Assembly (NCBI RefSeq): GCF_023920705.1
Contig: NZ_CP094657.1
Span: forward strand, 2,480,001-2,544,000
DNA: 64,000 bases
Source of the DNA: Acinetobacter sp. XS-4
GTDB lineage: Bacteria; Pseudomonadota; Gammaproteobacteria; Pseudomonadales; Moraxellaceae
Direction of reading: 5' to 3'
The position numbers and the translations under genes are program-made. Shown one piece after another: positions 45,178 through 52,778 of the stretch (its first letter is position 1; each line of letters begins with the position of its first letter). The notes below the pieces were generated by a model, which was given only the letters and a program-made list of their open reading frames with translations, was not told where the DNA came from and ran no database searches.

Positions 45178-45487
45178 TCTCCTTTAGTGAGATATAAATT
45201 ACCATACTTCAGCTAAACTATAATCCCAGCCTATCTTTGTTATATTACGTTATCAAGAAATAACCTATATTTTTAAAATCATTAAATTTCAATTAGATAA
45301 AAAATAACACAAAATTACATTCTCACCTTTAGAATTATTTAAAAATCTGTTTTTTATAAAAAATATATAAACAATAAATTTTAATTACATTTAAGTTACT
45401 TTAAAAATCATAAAGTTTAAAAACTTAACAAAAATAAATTAAAAATAATCTTATAACTAAATTAAAAAAGTTTTAAGGAGAAACCCA
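45178..45487. other. AT-rich intergenic gap
   Basis: Extremely A/T-rich non-coding sequence between divergent genes. It must contain the promoters for the haem-oxygenase-like gene and the CinA-like gene. I see no repeat, structured RNA or small ORF with a ribosome-binding site in it. Confidence 0.6.
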
Positions 45488-45964
45488 ATGTTTAATTCAT
45501 GTTGCAAATTACTCGCACAAGAAAAAATTAAAATTGCACTTTTTGAAAGTGCTTCGGCGGGCTATTTAGCTTATCGCTTCTCTTTAAGTCCCTACTCAGG
45601 TGATATTCTTATTGGAAGCTTAGTCAGCTATGACTTACGTGTCAAAGAAAATACACTTCATCTCTCACCTGAACTTATTCAAAAATATACACCTGAGTCG
45701 ATGGAAGTCACTGTGGAAATGATCAAAAAAGGCAAAGAACTCCTGCATGCCGATCTTTATATTGCCTGCACAGGCCTCTTAAAAAAAGGAGGTTCTGAGA
45801 CTAAAGAAAAGCCTGTAGGCACCTTTTTTTATTCTATTTATTATAAAAATAATTTTTATAACTTTAGACGACTATTTAAAGGCCTACCATGTCTTAAAAT
45901 TAGACAACTTATTTATTGCATTTCTCAAGATATAGAATACATAATATTAGATAATAAAAAATAA
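45488..45964 (+). CDS. CinA C-terminal-domain protein (PncC-like nicotinamide-nucleotide amidohydrolase)
   Basis: 158 residues, with a good AAGGAGAAA before the ATG. It resembles the stand-alone C-terminal domain of CinA: ALFESASAGYLAYRFSLSP (the usual ESxTGG motif is replaced by ESASAG), GSLVSYDLRVKENTLH and IACTGLLKKGG. Domain members deamidate nicotinamide mononucleotide. The altered serine motif and a diverged second half (YNFRRLFKGLPCLKIRQ) leave the enzymatic activity uncertain. It is convergent with nothing and lies in the stress-gene stretch. Confidence 0.75.
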   Translation: MFNSCCKLLAQEKIKIALFESASAGYLAYRFSLSPYSGDILIGSLVSYDLRVKENTLHLSPELIQKYTPESMEVTVEMIKKGKELLHADLYIACTGLLKKGGSETKEKPVGTFFYSIYYKNNFYNFRRLFKGLPCLKIRQLIYCISQDIEYIILDNKK

Positions 45965-46244
45965 ATTCATTTTAATAAAAGATAACATATACACATTTAG
46001 AAATGACCATTGCATTTATTTAACACCATTTTGCTCAAATGTAATTTTATCTATCTTCATATTAATTATGTTTGTTGATAAAAATTACACTTTATAGAAA
46101 TCAAGGTTTTATTTATTTTTCATAGTTACAGTTAAATATAGGGTAACACCCCAAGACTACACATTAAAAAATTTCATGTTTTAATAAACCTATCTGAAGC
46201 TCTCAGATAAAACACACATCATAAATGATATGAGGTAATTAAAG

Positions 46245-46451
46245 ATGAGCACTACTAATAATCAAAGCAATCAACGCGATAATCAACAACAGCAAAATGA
46301 CAATCGTAACAACCAGCAGCAGCCAAACGGCAACCAACAGCAAAAAGATCAACAGCAACAACAGCAAAATGACAATCGCCGCCCACAACAAGGCTCGAAT
46401 CAAAAAGATTCAGGCCAACAAAACTCAAATAACAATAATCAGCAACGCTAA
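46245..46451 (+). CDS. Gln/Asn-rich intrinsically disordered small protein
   Basis: 68 residues, almost entirely Gln, Asn, Asp, Lys and Arg with few hydrophobic residues (MSTTNNQSNQRDNQQQQ at the start). The composition is hydrophilin-like and predicts no folded structure. A ribosome-binding site is present (GAGGTAA), and the gene is followed by a perfect 13-bp hairpin, which supports that it is real. The internal sequence repeats units such as QQNDNR. Acinetobacter hydrophilins help survival of drying; a similar role is only an inference here, drawn from composition and from the adjacent katE. Confidence 0.75.
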   Translation: MSTTNNQSNQRDNQQQQNDNRNNQQQPNGNQQQKDQQQQQQNDNRRPQQGSNQKDSGQQNSNNNNQQR

Positions 46452-46494
46452 TCCGATGCTGACTTAAATGTCATTTGATGCGGTCATTCATTTT

Positions 46495-46524
46495 ATTTAG
46501 GAAGGTGCCCTCACCTTCCTAAAT
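46495..46524 (+). terminator. Perfect 13-bp hairpin after the Gln/Asn-rich gene
   Basis: ATTTAGGAAGGTG and CACCTTCCTAAAT form a perfect 13-bp stem with a CCCT loop. There is no long T tract, so it may be a terminator, mRNA-stabilising structure or partial attenuator before the 46567 gene. Confidence 0.65.
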
Positions 46525-46566
46525 GTATCATAAGCATAAAATTTAATAATAGATGAGGAAAAACTG

Positions 46567-46884
46567 ATGACAGATCAAAATAGCGATCACGCACGACTGC
46601 CAGCCGGCGACCATAATTATTCTGACACTTATTGGCGCGAAAGTTACCTTACTCGTCCTTATTATCAAGAAGCTCAGCTTACTACTCCCGATCTCGATTA
46701 TGACCGAGACTTTTCGACAGCCTATGAATTAGGTCATCGTGCACGTGCTGAATCGGAACAAGGCACTCAGTTTGAAGATGTCGAAGGTGGTTTGGAACAA
46801 AAGTGGCAAGAACTTAAAGCTGAATCTCGCTTAAAATGGGAACATGCTAAACAAGCGATTAAAGATGCATGGAATGGAAGATAA
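46567..46884 (+). CDS. Conserved hypothetical protein with acidic repeats and CsbD-like tail
   Basis: 105 residues, hydrophilic, with no signal peptide. The N-terminal part has aromatic/acidic motifs (YWRESYLTRPYY, DLDYDRDFSTAYELGHRARAE), and the C-terminal part is a helical, Lys/Trp-rich segment (LEQKWQELKAESRLKWEHAK) that recalls CsbD-like and related stress proteins of proteobacteria. AGGAAAA precedes the ATG. It is followed by a good terminator and sits in the stress stretch. Function unknown. Confidence 0.75.
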   Translation: MTDQNSDHARLPAGDHNYSDTYWRESYLTRPYYQEAQLTTPDLDYDRDFSTAYELGHRARAESEQGTQFEDVEGGLEQKWQELKAESRLKWEHAKQAIKDAWNGR

Positions 46885-46921
46885 TTTCTTTTTATAAAAT
46901 TTTCTATTAGCCCAAAACTAT

Positions 46922-46961
46922 GAGCTTATTTGCGATTGGCCCTCGGAAATAAGCTCTTTTT
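46922..46961 (+). terminator. Terminator after the 46567 gene
   Basis: GAGCTTATTT pairs with AAATAAGCTC around a 15-base loop, followed by five Ts. It probably also serves the convergent gene ending at 46974. Confidence 0.85.
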
Positions 46962-46973
46962 ATATGTCTCTAT

Positions 46974-47402
46974 TTAACTTTCCTTTTTCTTAAAATATTC
47001 AATAATTTCCTCTCCATTATTTAGAGGATTTTCTGAAGAAGAATAAGTGTCTTCATAAGCATAGGTAGGTAAAGCAACCTTAGCTTGAATTGGCGGTAAC
47101 TTTTCTTGTCCACCTGTGGTAATACGCTCAATAAAACCTGCAAGCCATAATACAAATTCTTGAGTATTTCTACTTTTCGGAATAATACTTAAATCCAATT
47201 TAATTTTAGATTCTTGTAGAGGTTTAATCAGTAATTCAGCAAAATCAATATAATTGTATAAAAGCTTAAGCTTTGTCCCCTTAAGCTCATGTCTGAGTTC
47301 AATCATCAAATTGTTGAGATCTTCCATAGGCTCATCTGTAAAGCCTTTTTTTTCTTTAACATTTTGATATATTTTCTCAGCTATTCTTAAGTACTGGGGC
47401 AT
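46974..47402 (-). CDS. Hypothetical protein
   Basis: 142 residues (MPQYLRIAEKIYQNVKEKKG at the start), mostly helical with hydrophobic patches (LYNYIDFAELLIKPL, FVLWLAGFIERI) and a charged tail (EIIEYFKKKES). No motif that I can name and no signal peptide. It is convergent with the 46567 gene and lies in the stress-gene stretch, with an AT-rich gap of about 260 bp on its 5' side in which I see nothing else. Confidence 0.7.
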   Translation of the reverse strand: MPQYLRIAEKIYQNVKEKKGFTDEPMEDLNNLMIELRHELKGTKLKLLYNYIDFAELLIKPLQESKIKLDLSIIPKSRNTQEFVLWLAGFIERITTGGQEKLPPIQAKVALPTYAYEDTYSSSENPLNNGEEIIEYFKKKES

Positions 47403-47668
47403 ATCCTTACCTTTATAAAACTGTCATCACTAAAATGAATTTTGGATGAATATAAGTAATTTATTGTGTTTATTTTATTAATTTTTTGAAACGATAAATC
47501 TCTATAGCAACAATTTATTAACAACAAATTTATAGAAAGACTATAACTCACTAATTTATTGATTAATTTTATATTTTCATATAATTATCTTTTTTATTAT
47601 GTTACATATTTTATAGAAAATAACGATAAGAAAACCCACCTAAAAGTGAGCTTCCTTAGATGAAATAA

Positions 47669-47812
47669 TTATGAGTTTTTATCCATTTGGTGAGGAGTGG
47701 TTGGATCGTTTGCACCATGCGTTCCTTGATCTCTTGAATCTCGATCTTGGCAAGCACTCATACCCATAGCAATTGTAACGACCATGCTAACTGCACAAAA
47801 AACTCTTAACAT
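47669..47812 (-). CDS. Very small lipoprotein (47 residues)
   Basis: A short reverse frame from an ATG at 47812 with AGGGTGA 5 bases ahead. It begins MLRVFCAVSMVVTIAMG and has the lipobox MSAC with the lipidated cysteine at Cys21. The mature peptide is 27 residues, polar, with a charged SRDQGTHGANDP-type stretch. A weak hairpin with T residues follows its stop (about 47631-47657 on the minus strand). The signal sequence, ribosome-binding site and terminator argue that it is a real gene. It resembles small entericidin-type lipoproteins only in size. Confidence 0.75.
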   Translation of the reverse strand: MLRVFCAVSMVVTIAMGMSACQDRDSRDQGTHGANDPTTPHQMDKNS

Positions 47813-48259
47813 TAAGATCACCCTGATTAATTTTAAGATGTAGGTTTATGAATAACATTATCTTCTGTTGGCCTACCGCTGTGGTTCTCTTAACTTTTGT
47901 AGATTATGCAAGCTTTTGTAAAAATCAAAATTAAAATTAAATAAATGATCAAAAAATATCATTCTTGCAATTGATATTTTAATTAAATTTTGGCATTAGC
48001 TAATTATTTCAGATTGTCATATTCATGAAAGTAAAAATGTTCACCCTTTCCAAGTTTGTTTCTTATTAAGTCAATGATTGTAAACAATATATAAATTAAC
48101 AATTAATAAATATTTGATATATAAACATTAAAACTCAATTATAAAGATTAGGTATAATAATTAATCAAACCTTTAAATACCAAATAATCAGTTATTTTAT
48201 TAATCAAAATTTAAAAATATTAATATTTGTTTATATAAACCAATCTTTTATTTTTGCAA
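47813..48259. other. AT-rich gap upstream of the structured RNA
   Basis: Very A/T-rich sequence that must hold the promoter of the small lipoprotein gene near 47820-47880. Beyond that I see nothing recognisable until the promoter of the folded RNA at 48260. Confidence 0.5.
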
Positions 48260-48288
48260 TTGACCGGCTTTAACACTCAGCTTATGAT
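48260..48288 (+). promoter_or_regulatory. Strong sigma-70-type promoter of a structured leader
   Basis: TTGACC at 48260-48265 and TATGAT at 48283-48288 with an exact 17-bp spacer. The predicted start of transcription is near 48295, immediately before a hairpin. It has the best promoter match I noticed in the window. Confidence 0.75.
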
Positions 48289-48292
48289 GCTC

Positions 48293-48442
48293 CCGCTGAC
48301 CTATTTTGTCAGTCGGTTTTAGCAGACCGTCTACCTAAGTGCACTAAAAACACGTTTTTTGGTGTGGAGCCCCTCGTGCCTTTGACGGAGGAACGGGAGT
48401 GGGACACCTTCGGGTGTGCTGGTTTCTTAGGTATCAGTCTGC
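48293..48442 (+). ncRNA. Folded RNA of unknown class, possibly a leader or riboswitch-like element
   Basis: A GC-richer island inside an AT-rich gap. CCGCTGAC and GTCAGTCGG form a first hairpin (48293-48316). GCAGACCGTCTACCTAAG (48322-48339) pairs with CTTAGGTATCAGTCTGC (48426-48442) as a long closing stem. Inside are a CACTAAAAA/TTTTTTGGTG hairpin, a GC-rich region around 48369-48401 and an ACACC-TTCG-GGTGT hairpin. The fold resembles a multi-branched RNA. I do not recognise the family. It sits in the 5' region of a small ORF that starts at 48516. Confidence 0.6.
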
Positions 48443-48515
48443 TAACCCTCTTTCGTTTCACCACCATAATTAATAGCAGTGATTGGGCGTAACTTCTTTT
48501 ATCAAGGAGTCTCTA

Positions 48516-48665
48516 ATGACTATTATTTTCTTTCATTTTATTTTTCTTAATCTTTATTATCTTATCGTTCAGCTTAAAACACTTTTAAAGAATTCTTGCC
48601 ATCTTTTCACCTATCCAAACTTTTATCTTTATACGGAAAAAATCTCAAGATTTAACGCCAATTAA
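48516..48665 (+). CDS. Tiny membrane-protein candidate after the structured leader
   Basis: A 49-codon frame beginning MTIIFFHFIFLNLYYLIVQL, hydrophobic at the N-terminus with one probable membrane helix. AAGGAGT sits 5-6 bases ahead of the ATG, which is much better than at the longer frame start at 48483. The rest is polar and unremarkable. It could be a real small protein controlled by the leader RNA, or only a leader peptide. No known homologue comes to mind. Confidence 0.45.
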   Translation: MTIIFFHFIFLNLYYLIVQLKTLLKNSCHLFTYPNFYLYTEKISRFNAN

Positions 48666-48722
48666 AGATTAGAACATCTCTATACCAAATCGAACGATAA
48701 CAACAACCAACTAAGAGCAATT

Positions 48723-49025
48723 ATGATGTTTTTTTTATATCGTATTGTTTTAATGTGCATCCTATTAATAAGTTCTATAAGTTTACTAGGTTGCAGATCT
48801 ATCAGTAAAAATGAATTTAACAGACATTGTGTTTGGGCAGGACGCGCACTTTCACAATGTAATTGTATTTATAACACTTTAGAAGAACATTATTCGCCAC
48901 AATTTGTAGAAAACTTACCTAAAGTAAGCTTACAAAATATTGATGCGGATATGCACTTTGTGGAAACGATGAATGAAACTATGCACCAATGTCAGTTAAG
49001 TGCCAGAAAAAACTTAATTAACTAA
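48723..49025 (+). CDS. Small lipoprotein of unknown function
   Basis: 100 residues with a signal sequence (MMFFLYRIVLMCILLISSIS) and lipobox LLGC (lipidated Cys24). The mature part has three further cysteines (HCVWAG, CNCIYN) and one near the end, which suggests disulfides in the periplasm or a metal site. The 3' end overlaps the convergent LysR gene by 8 bp. Function unknown. Confidence 0.75.
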   Translation: MMFFLYRIVLMCILLISSISLLGCRSISKNEFNRHCVWAGRALSQCNCIYNTLEEHYSPQFVENLPKVSLQNIDADMHFVETMNETMHQCQLSARKNLIN

Positions 49026-49923
49026 TCTTTGCCTGCTCTACCAAGAAATCTAAAAATGCCCTTACGCGTTTAGGGACATATTTGTCATGTCCTATCCAAA
49101 CAGCATGAAATTCTTCAGAAGCATTGATATTCCAGTCTTCAAGAATTTTAACCAATAGTTTTTGCTCTAGCGCTTTTCGAATTTGAAATTCATTTAGCTG
49201 TGCAATGCCAACATCGGCAAGTGCTAACTGCAAAATCGCTTCTCCATGATTTACTCTTAAAACCTGAGTAGGTACGAGTGTGATTTCTTGATCAGTTTTT
49301 TTAAACAACCATGTTTTATTCTGGCGCTGATAACTGACATCTAAAAGTTGATGTTCATAAAGTTCATCAGGATGCTGAGGACAACCGCACTGTGTAATAT
49401 ATGCAGGTGAACATACATAATGTTTATGCGTACTGCCGAGTGAGCGAGCCACTAAGTTTGAATTTTTTAATGGCCCTGTTCGAATTGCAACATCAATTCT
49501 TTGTTCGACTAAATTAATGACTTCATCACTCAAATGAGCCTCCAATTCAACTTGTGGATAGCGCTGATTAAATAAAGAAATACAAGGCAACAGGAAATGG
49601 GTCCAATATGAAAAACTGGTATGTATTCTTATTCGTCCTTTAGGTGTGTGATTTGCAGTAACCGATTGTTCAAGCTCGTCTAGCTCACTGAGTATTTGAA
49701 GACCTTGCTCATAAAATTGGCATCCTTCACTGGTGAGCTGAAACTGGCGTGTTGAACGGTTAAGCAACCTCACGCCAAGTCTTTTCTCTAAACGAGCAAT
49801 TAATTTACTGACAGCAGACGGCGTCATGTCGCATGCTCTTGCAACGGCAGAAAAGCTTCCTAACTCGACCACACGAATAAAAATTGCCAGCTCGCCAGAT
49901 CGATTAATATCAAAATATGACAT
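49018..49923 (-). CDS. LysR-family regulator
   Basis: 301 residues. Helix-turn-helix SFSAVARACDMTPSAVSKLI (about residues 22-41) with the effector domain (VEQRIDVAIRTGPL) of the large CrgA-like subgroup. It diverges from the SGNH hydrolase gene at 50035 (111-bp gap), which is its probable target. Its end overlaps the small lipoprotein gene. Confidence 0.9.
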   Translation of the reverse strand: MSYFDINRSGELAIFIRVVELGSFSAVARACDMTPSAVSKLIARLEKRLGVRLLNRSTRQFQLTSEGCQFYEQGLQILSELDELEQSVTANHTPKGRIRIHTSFSYWTHFLLPCISLFNQRYPQVELEAHLSDEVINLVEQRIDVAIRTGPLKNSNLVARSLGSTHKHYVCSPAYITQCGCPQHPDELYEHQLLDVSYQRQNKTWLFKKTDQEITLVPTQVLRVNHGEAILQLALADVGIAQLNEFQIRKALEQKLLVKILEDWNINASEEFHAVWIGHDKYVPKRVRAFLDFLVEQAKIS

Positions 49924-50034
49924 AACAAAATCTATTTATGAATTTGATTCACAAATCTTATTCCGCTTATGTCGCTATAACAAGCCAGCAATTTGTTTCA
50001 AGATAACTTTAATTCGTTTTAAAGAGTTCACGAG

Positions 50035-51273
50035 ATGAAACTTTATAAATCAGCCCTATTCTCTCTGGTTTTAATTACGAGCTTTGCACAAGCAGAAGTA
50101 CAAAAGAGCGAATGGATTACCACTTGGGCAGCTAGCCCCCAAAAAGTCTGGAATAAAGATTTTGTTTTCCCGACTCATATTCCTGAACAAATATCTAACC
50201 AAACGATCAGACAAGTGAGTCAAATTAGTTTGGGTGGTGAAGCCGTTAGACTCGTTTTCTCAAATCAATATGGTGAACAGCCACTTTATATTGATAAAAC
50301 TACTGTAGGCTTAGTGAATTCAAAAAGTCTAAAATCTAAGAGTGCTTATCCTGTTTATTTTTCTGGGAAACTTAAAGCACAGATTTTACCGGGCAAACAA
50401 TTGATTAGTGACCCGATTCATCTTTCAGTGTCAGATCATAGCAAATTGATGGTAAATAGTTTTATCCAAAAACCAACGATCTTTAAAACCTTCCATTGGG
50501 ATGCTAAACAAACCAGTTGGATTATTGCTGGTAATCAGACTGCAAACTTAAGTGTTCCTACAAATGCCCAAGCAACAACAGCTCGATTATTATTGTCCTC
50601 CATAGAAATAAAGCCAAAACATAAAGCTCATGTTGTTGCAGTTATTGGAGATTCCATTACCGATGGAGCAACGGCGACTCTAGATGCAAATGCTCGCTGG
50701 ACTGATTTTTTAGCTAAACGCTTATCGCCCCATCACGTGGCTGTTATTAATAGTGGAATTTCAGGAAATCGGTTACTTAACGACGGTATGGGTGACAGTG
50801 CTTTAAAACGCTTAAAAAGTGAAGTGTTTCAATACTCAGGTGTTAAAAATTTAATTGTGCTGGTGGGTATTAACGATATTTCATGGCCCGGTACAGCTTT
50901 TGCACCTAAACAACAAATACCGTCTTTTGAAGCCTTAACTGAGGGTTATAAACGTGTTGTAAAGGAAGCTCATGAGCAAGGTATTCAAGTGATTGGGGCT
51001 ACGTTACTTCCCTTTTCAGGCGCTTTACCCAATACACCTTTAGATAACTATTACCAACCCAATAAAGATGAATTGCGTCAGCGAATCAATCACTGGATGA
51101 GAACGAGTAAAACATTTGATGGGGTTCTTGATCTTGAGCAAGGCTTAAAAGATTCAAAACATCCCGATCGATTGAACCCGATTTATGATTCTGGAGATCA
51201 TTTACATCCAAATGATAAAGGTAATCAGCAAATGGCAAATCTGGTTCATTTAAATCAGTTACTTAACAAATAA
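50035..51273 (+). CDS. Exported SGNH/GDSL-family esterase
   Basis: 412 residues with a cleavable signal peptide (MKLYKSALFSLVLITSFAQA). The SGNH hydrolase blocks are clear: block I AVIGDSITDGA (nucleophile Ser), block II GISGNRLL (Gly), block III VLVGINDI (Asn), and block V SGDHLHPND (Asp and His). The N-terminal 190 residues form an added beta-rich domain (TTWAASPQKVWNK, SNQYGEQPL) seen in the extended SGNH group related to rhamnogalacturonan acetylesterase-like proteins. The substrate is unknown. A divergent LysR gene probably controls it. Confidence 0.9.
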   Translation: MKLYKSALFSLVLITSFAQAEVQKSEWITTWAASPQKVWNKDFVFPTHIPEQISNQTIRQVSQISLGGEAVRLVFSNQYGEQPLYIDKTTVGLVNSKSLKSKSAYPVYFSGKLKAQILPGKQLISDPIHLSVSDHSKLMVNSFIQKPTIFKTFHWDAKQTSWIIAGNQTANLSVPTNAQATTARLLLSSIEIKPKHKAHVVAVIGDSITDGATATLDANARWTDFLAKRLSPHHVAVINSGISGNRLLNDGMGDSALKRLKSEVFQYSGVKNLIVLVGINDISWPGTAFAPKQQIPSFEALTEGYKRVVKEAHEQGIQVIGATLLPFSGALPNTPLDNYYQPNKDELRQRINHWMRTSKTFDGVLDLEQGLKDSKHPDRLNPIYDSGDHLHPNDKGNQQMANLVHLNQLLNK

Positions 51274-51282
51274 AATTTCCAG

Positions 51283-51313
51283 ATACAGGTAGGAATGATT
51301 TCTCTACCTGTAT
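51283..51313. terminator. Hairpin between SGNH and MFS genes
   Basis: ATACAGGTAG and CTACCTGTAT form a perfect 10-bp stem around an 11-base loop, between the convergent SGNH hydrolase and MFS genes. The T tract is short. Confidence 0.7.
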
Positions 51314-51322
51314 AAATATGTA

Positions 51323-52678
51323 TTAACCACCCTCTAGTTCAGCAGAGAGTTTTGGAGCAATATTTTGTTTTTCTACAGCATGTCGTCGCAGAACCATAAC
51401 AGCGAAAAGCGCCAAAATTGCAGGGATTGCGATCATCACGAAATTCATCTTATGTGGCAATTCTAAGACTAATAACATGCCCGTTAAGATTGGACCAACA
51501 ATTGCCCCAATACGACCAACACCTGAAGCACAGCCAATTCCAGTCGAACGCACACTCAATGGATAATATTGTGCAACGTAGCTATAAAGCAGAATTGAGG
51601 TACCAATCGTTGCAGCGCCTGCAACAGTGACTAACCCATATAAAACATAGGCTGGTGACTTAAAGCCTAAACCTATTAATGCTACAACACCCGCCAAAAG
51701 CATTCCCATAATTACTGGTTTTAAATGGAATTTATCAGACAAAATACCACCGCCAATTGAACCGATCATTGCACCAACATTTAGGGCAAGCAAGAATAAA
51801 ATACTTTTACCCAATGAATACCCTGCTGCAAGCATGAGTTTTGGTAACCAGCTGCTTAAGGCATACACCATGAGTAAGCACATAAAAAACACGAGCCAGA
51901 ACATGAGTGTATTGAATGCGCGGCCTTGTTGAAATAATCCTTTTACAGAACTGCCAGTTGGAACATTATCTTCATTAAGCACTAATTGTGTATTGATCGT
52001 TATGGTTTGTTCAGGTGAAATTTTTTGAATAATGCGCTGCGCCTTCTCAGTTTTACCAGTTTTAACCAAGAAGGTTAAAGATTCAGGTAAAAACTTCCAA
52101 ATGACAGGTAATAAAAATAGTGGAATACCGGCAATTAAAAACATAATTTGCCACCCCTGACTTTCAACCAAATAACTACCAATTAAAGCTGAAAGAATCC
52201 CACCAATCGCATAACCACTAAACATGGTCCCCACCAGAGTACTGCGTATGCGTTTAGGTGCGTACTCCGAAGTCAAAGCAACCAGATTTGGCATGACCCC
52301 ACCAATGCCCAGTCCCGCCAAGAACCGAAGTACCCCAAACTCAAGTGGACTTGATGCAAAAGCGCCTAAAAAAGTGAACCCGCTAAAAAGAGTGATACAA
52401 ATTAAAATCACATTTTTACGGCCTATTTTGTCTGCCAAAGTTCCAAAGAACATTGCCCCAAACATCATTCCACATAGAGCCGTACTTGCTAACATTCCCG
52501 CCTGCACAGCCGTCAATGACCACTCTTGCATCAGCAAAGGCAGTACTACTCCATAAATAACCAGATCATACCCATCAAAAATAATAATTAATAAGCACCA
52601 AAGTAAAATACTCCAGTGATACGATCTAAACTTGGCCTGATCAATAATTTCATTTACATTTAATTTAGAAGTTGTCAT
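51323..52678 (-). CDS. MFS transporter, aromatic acid:H+ symporter family (BenK/PcaK-like)
   Basis: 451 residues with 12 predicted helices. Conserved AAHS motifs are FDGYDLVIYGVVLPLLMQEW in helix 1 (Asp needed for transport), GTLADKIGRKNV in loop 2-3, and RFLAGLGIGGVMPNLVALTSEY. They match the group that imports benzoate, 4-hydroxybenzoate and related acids. It lies behind a DcaP-type porin on the same strand (100-bp gap), suggesting a shared outer/inner membrane route. No aromatic-ring degradation gene is in the window, so the substrate is open. Confidence 0.87.
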   Translation of the reverse strand: MTTSKLNVNEIIDQAKFRSYHWSILLWCLLIIIFDGYDLVIYGVVLPLLMQEWSLTAVQAGMLASTALCGMMFGAMFFGTLADKIGRKNVILICITLFSGFTFLGAFASSPLEFGVLRFLAGLGIGGVMPNLVALTSEYAPKRIRSTLVGTMFSGYAIGGILSALIGSYLVESQGWQIMFLIAGIPLFLLPVIWKFLPESLTFLVKTGKTEKAQRIIQKISPEQTITINTQLVLNEDNVPTGSSVKGLFQQGRAFNTLMFWLVFFMCLLMVYALSSWLPKLMLAAGYSLGKSILFLLALNVGAMIGSIGGGILSDKFHLKPVIMGMLLAGVVALIGLGFKSPAYVLYGLVTVAGAATIGTSILLYSYVAQYYPLSVRSTGIGCASGVGRIGAIVGPILTGMLLVLELPHKMNFVMIAIPAILALFAVMVLRRHAVEKQNIAPKLSAELEGG

Positions 52679-52778
52679 TTACCCACCTCCTCTGTGAGAT
52701 AAATTCATATTCAATTTTTTAAAACGACATATTTCACCCTAAAGAAAAAACAGATTATTCAAGGTTTTGTTGAGTAAA

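Noticed and set aside
46245..46451. CRISPR-like or simple tandem DNA repeat
   Set aside because: The repetition arises from Gln/Asn codons in one frame, without regular spacers; a start, ribosome-binding site and hairpin mark it as a coding gene.
48293..48442. Assignment of the structured region to a known riboswitch (for example the manganese yybP-ykoY type), 6S RNA or C4-type RNA
   Set aside because: None of the conserved sequence stretches of these families that I know are present. It is left as unknown class.
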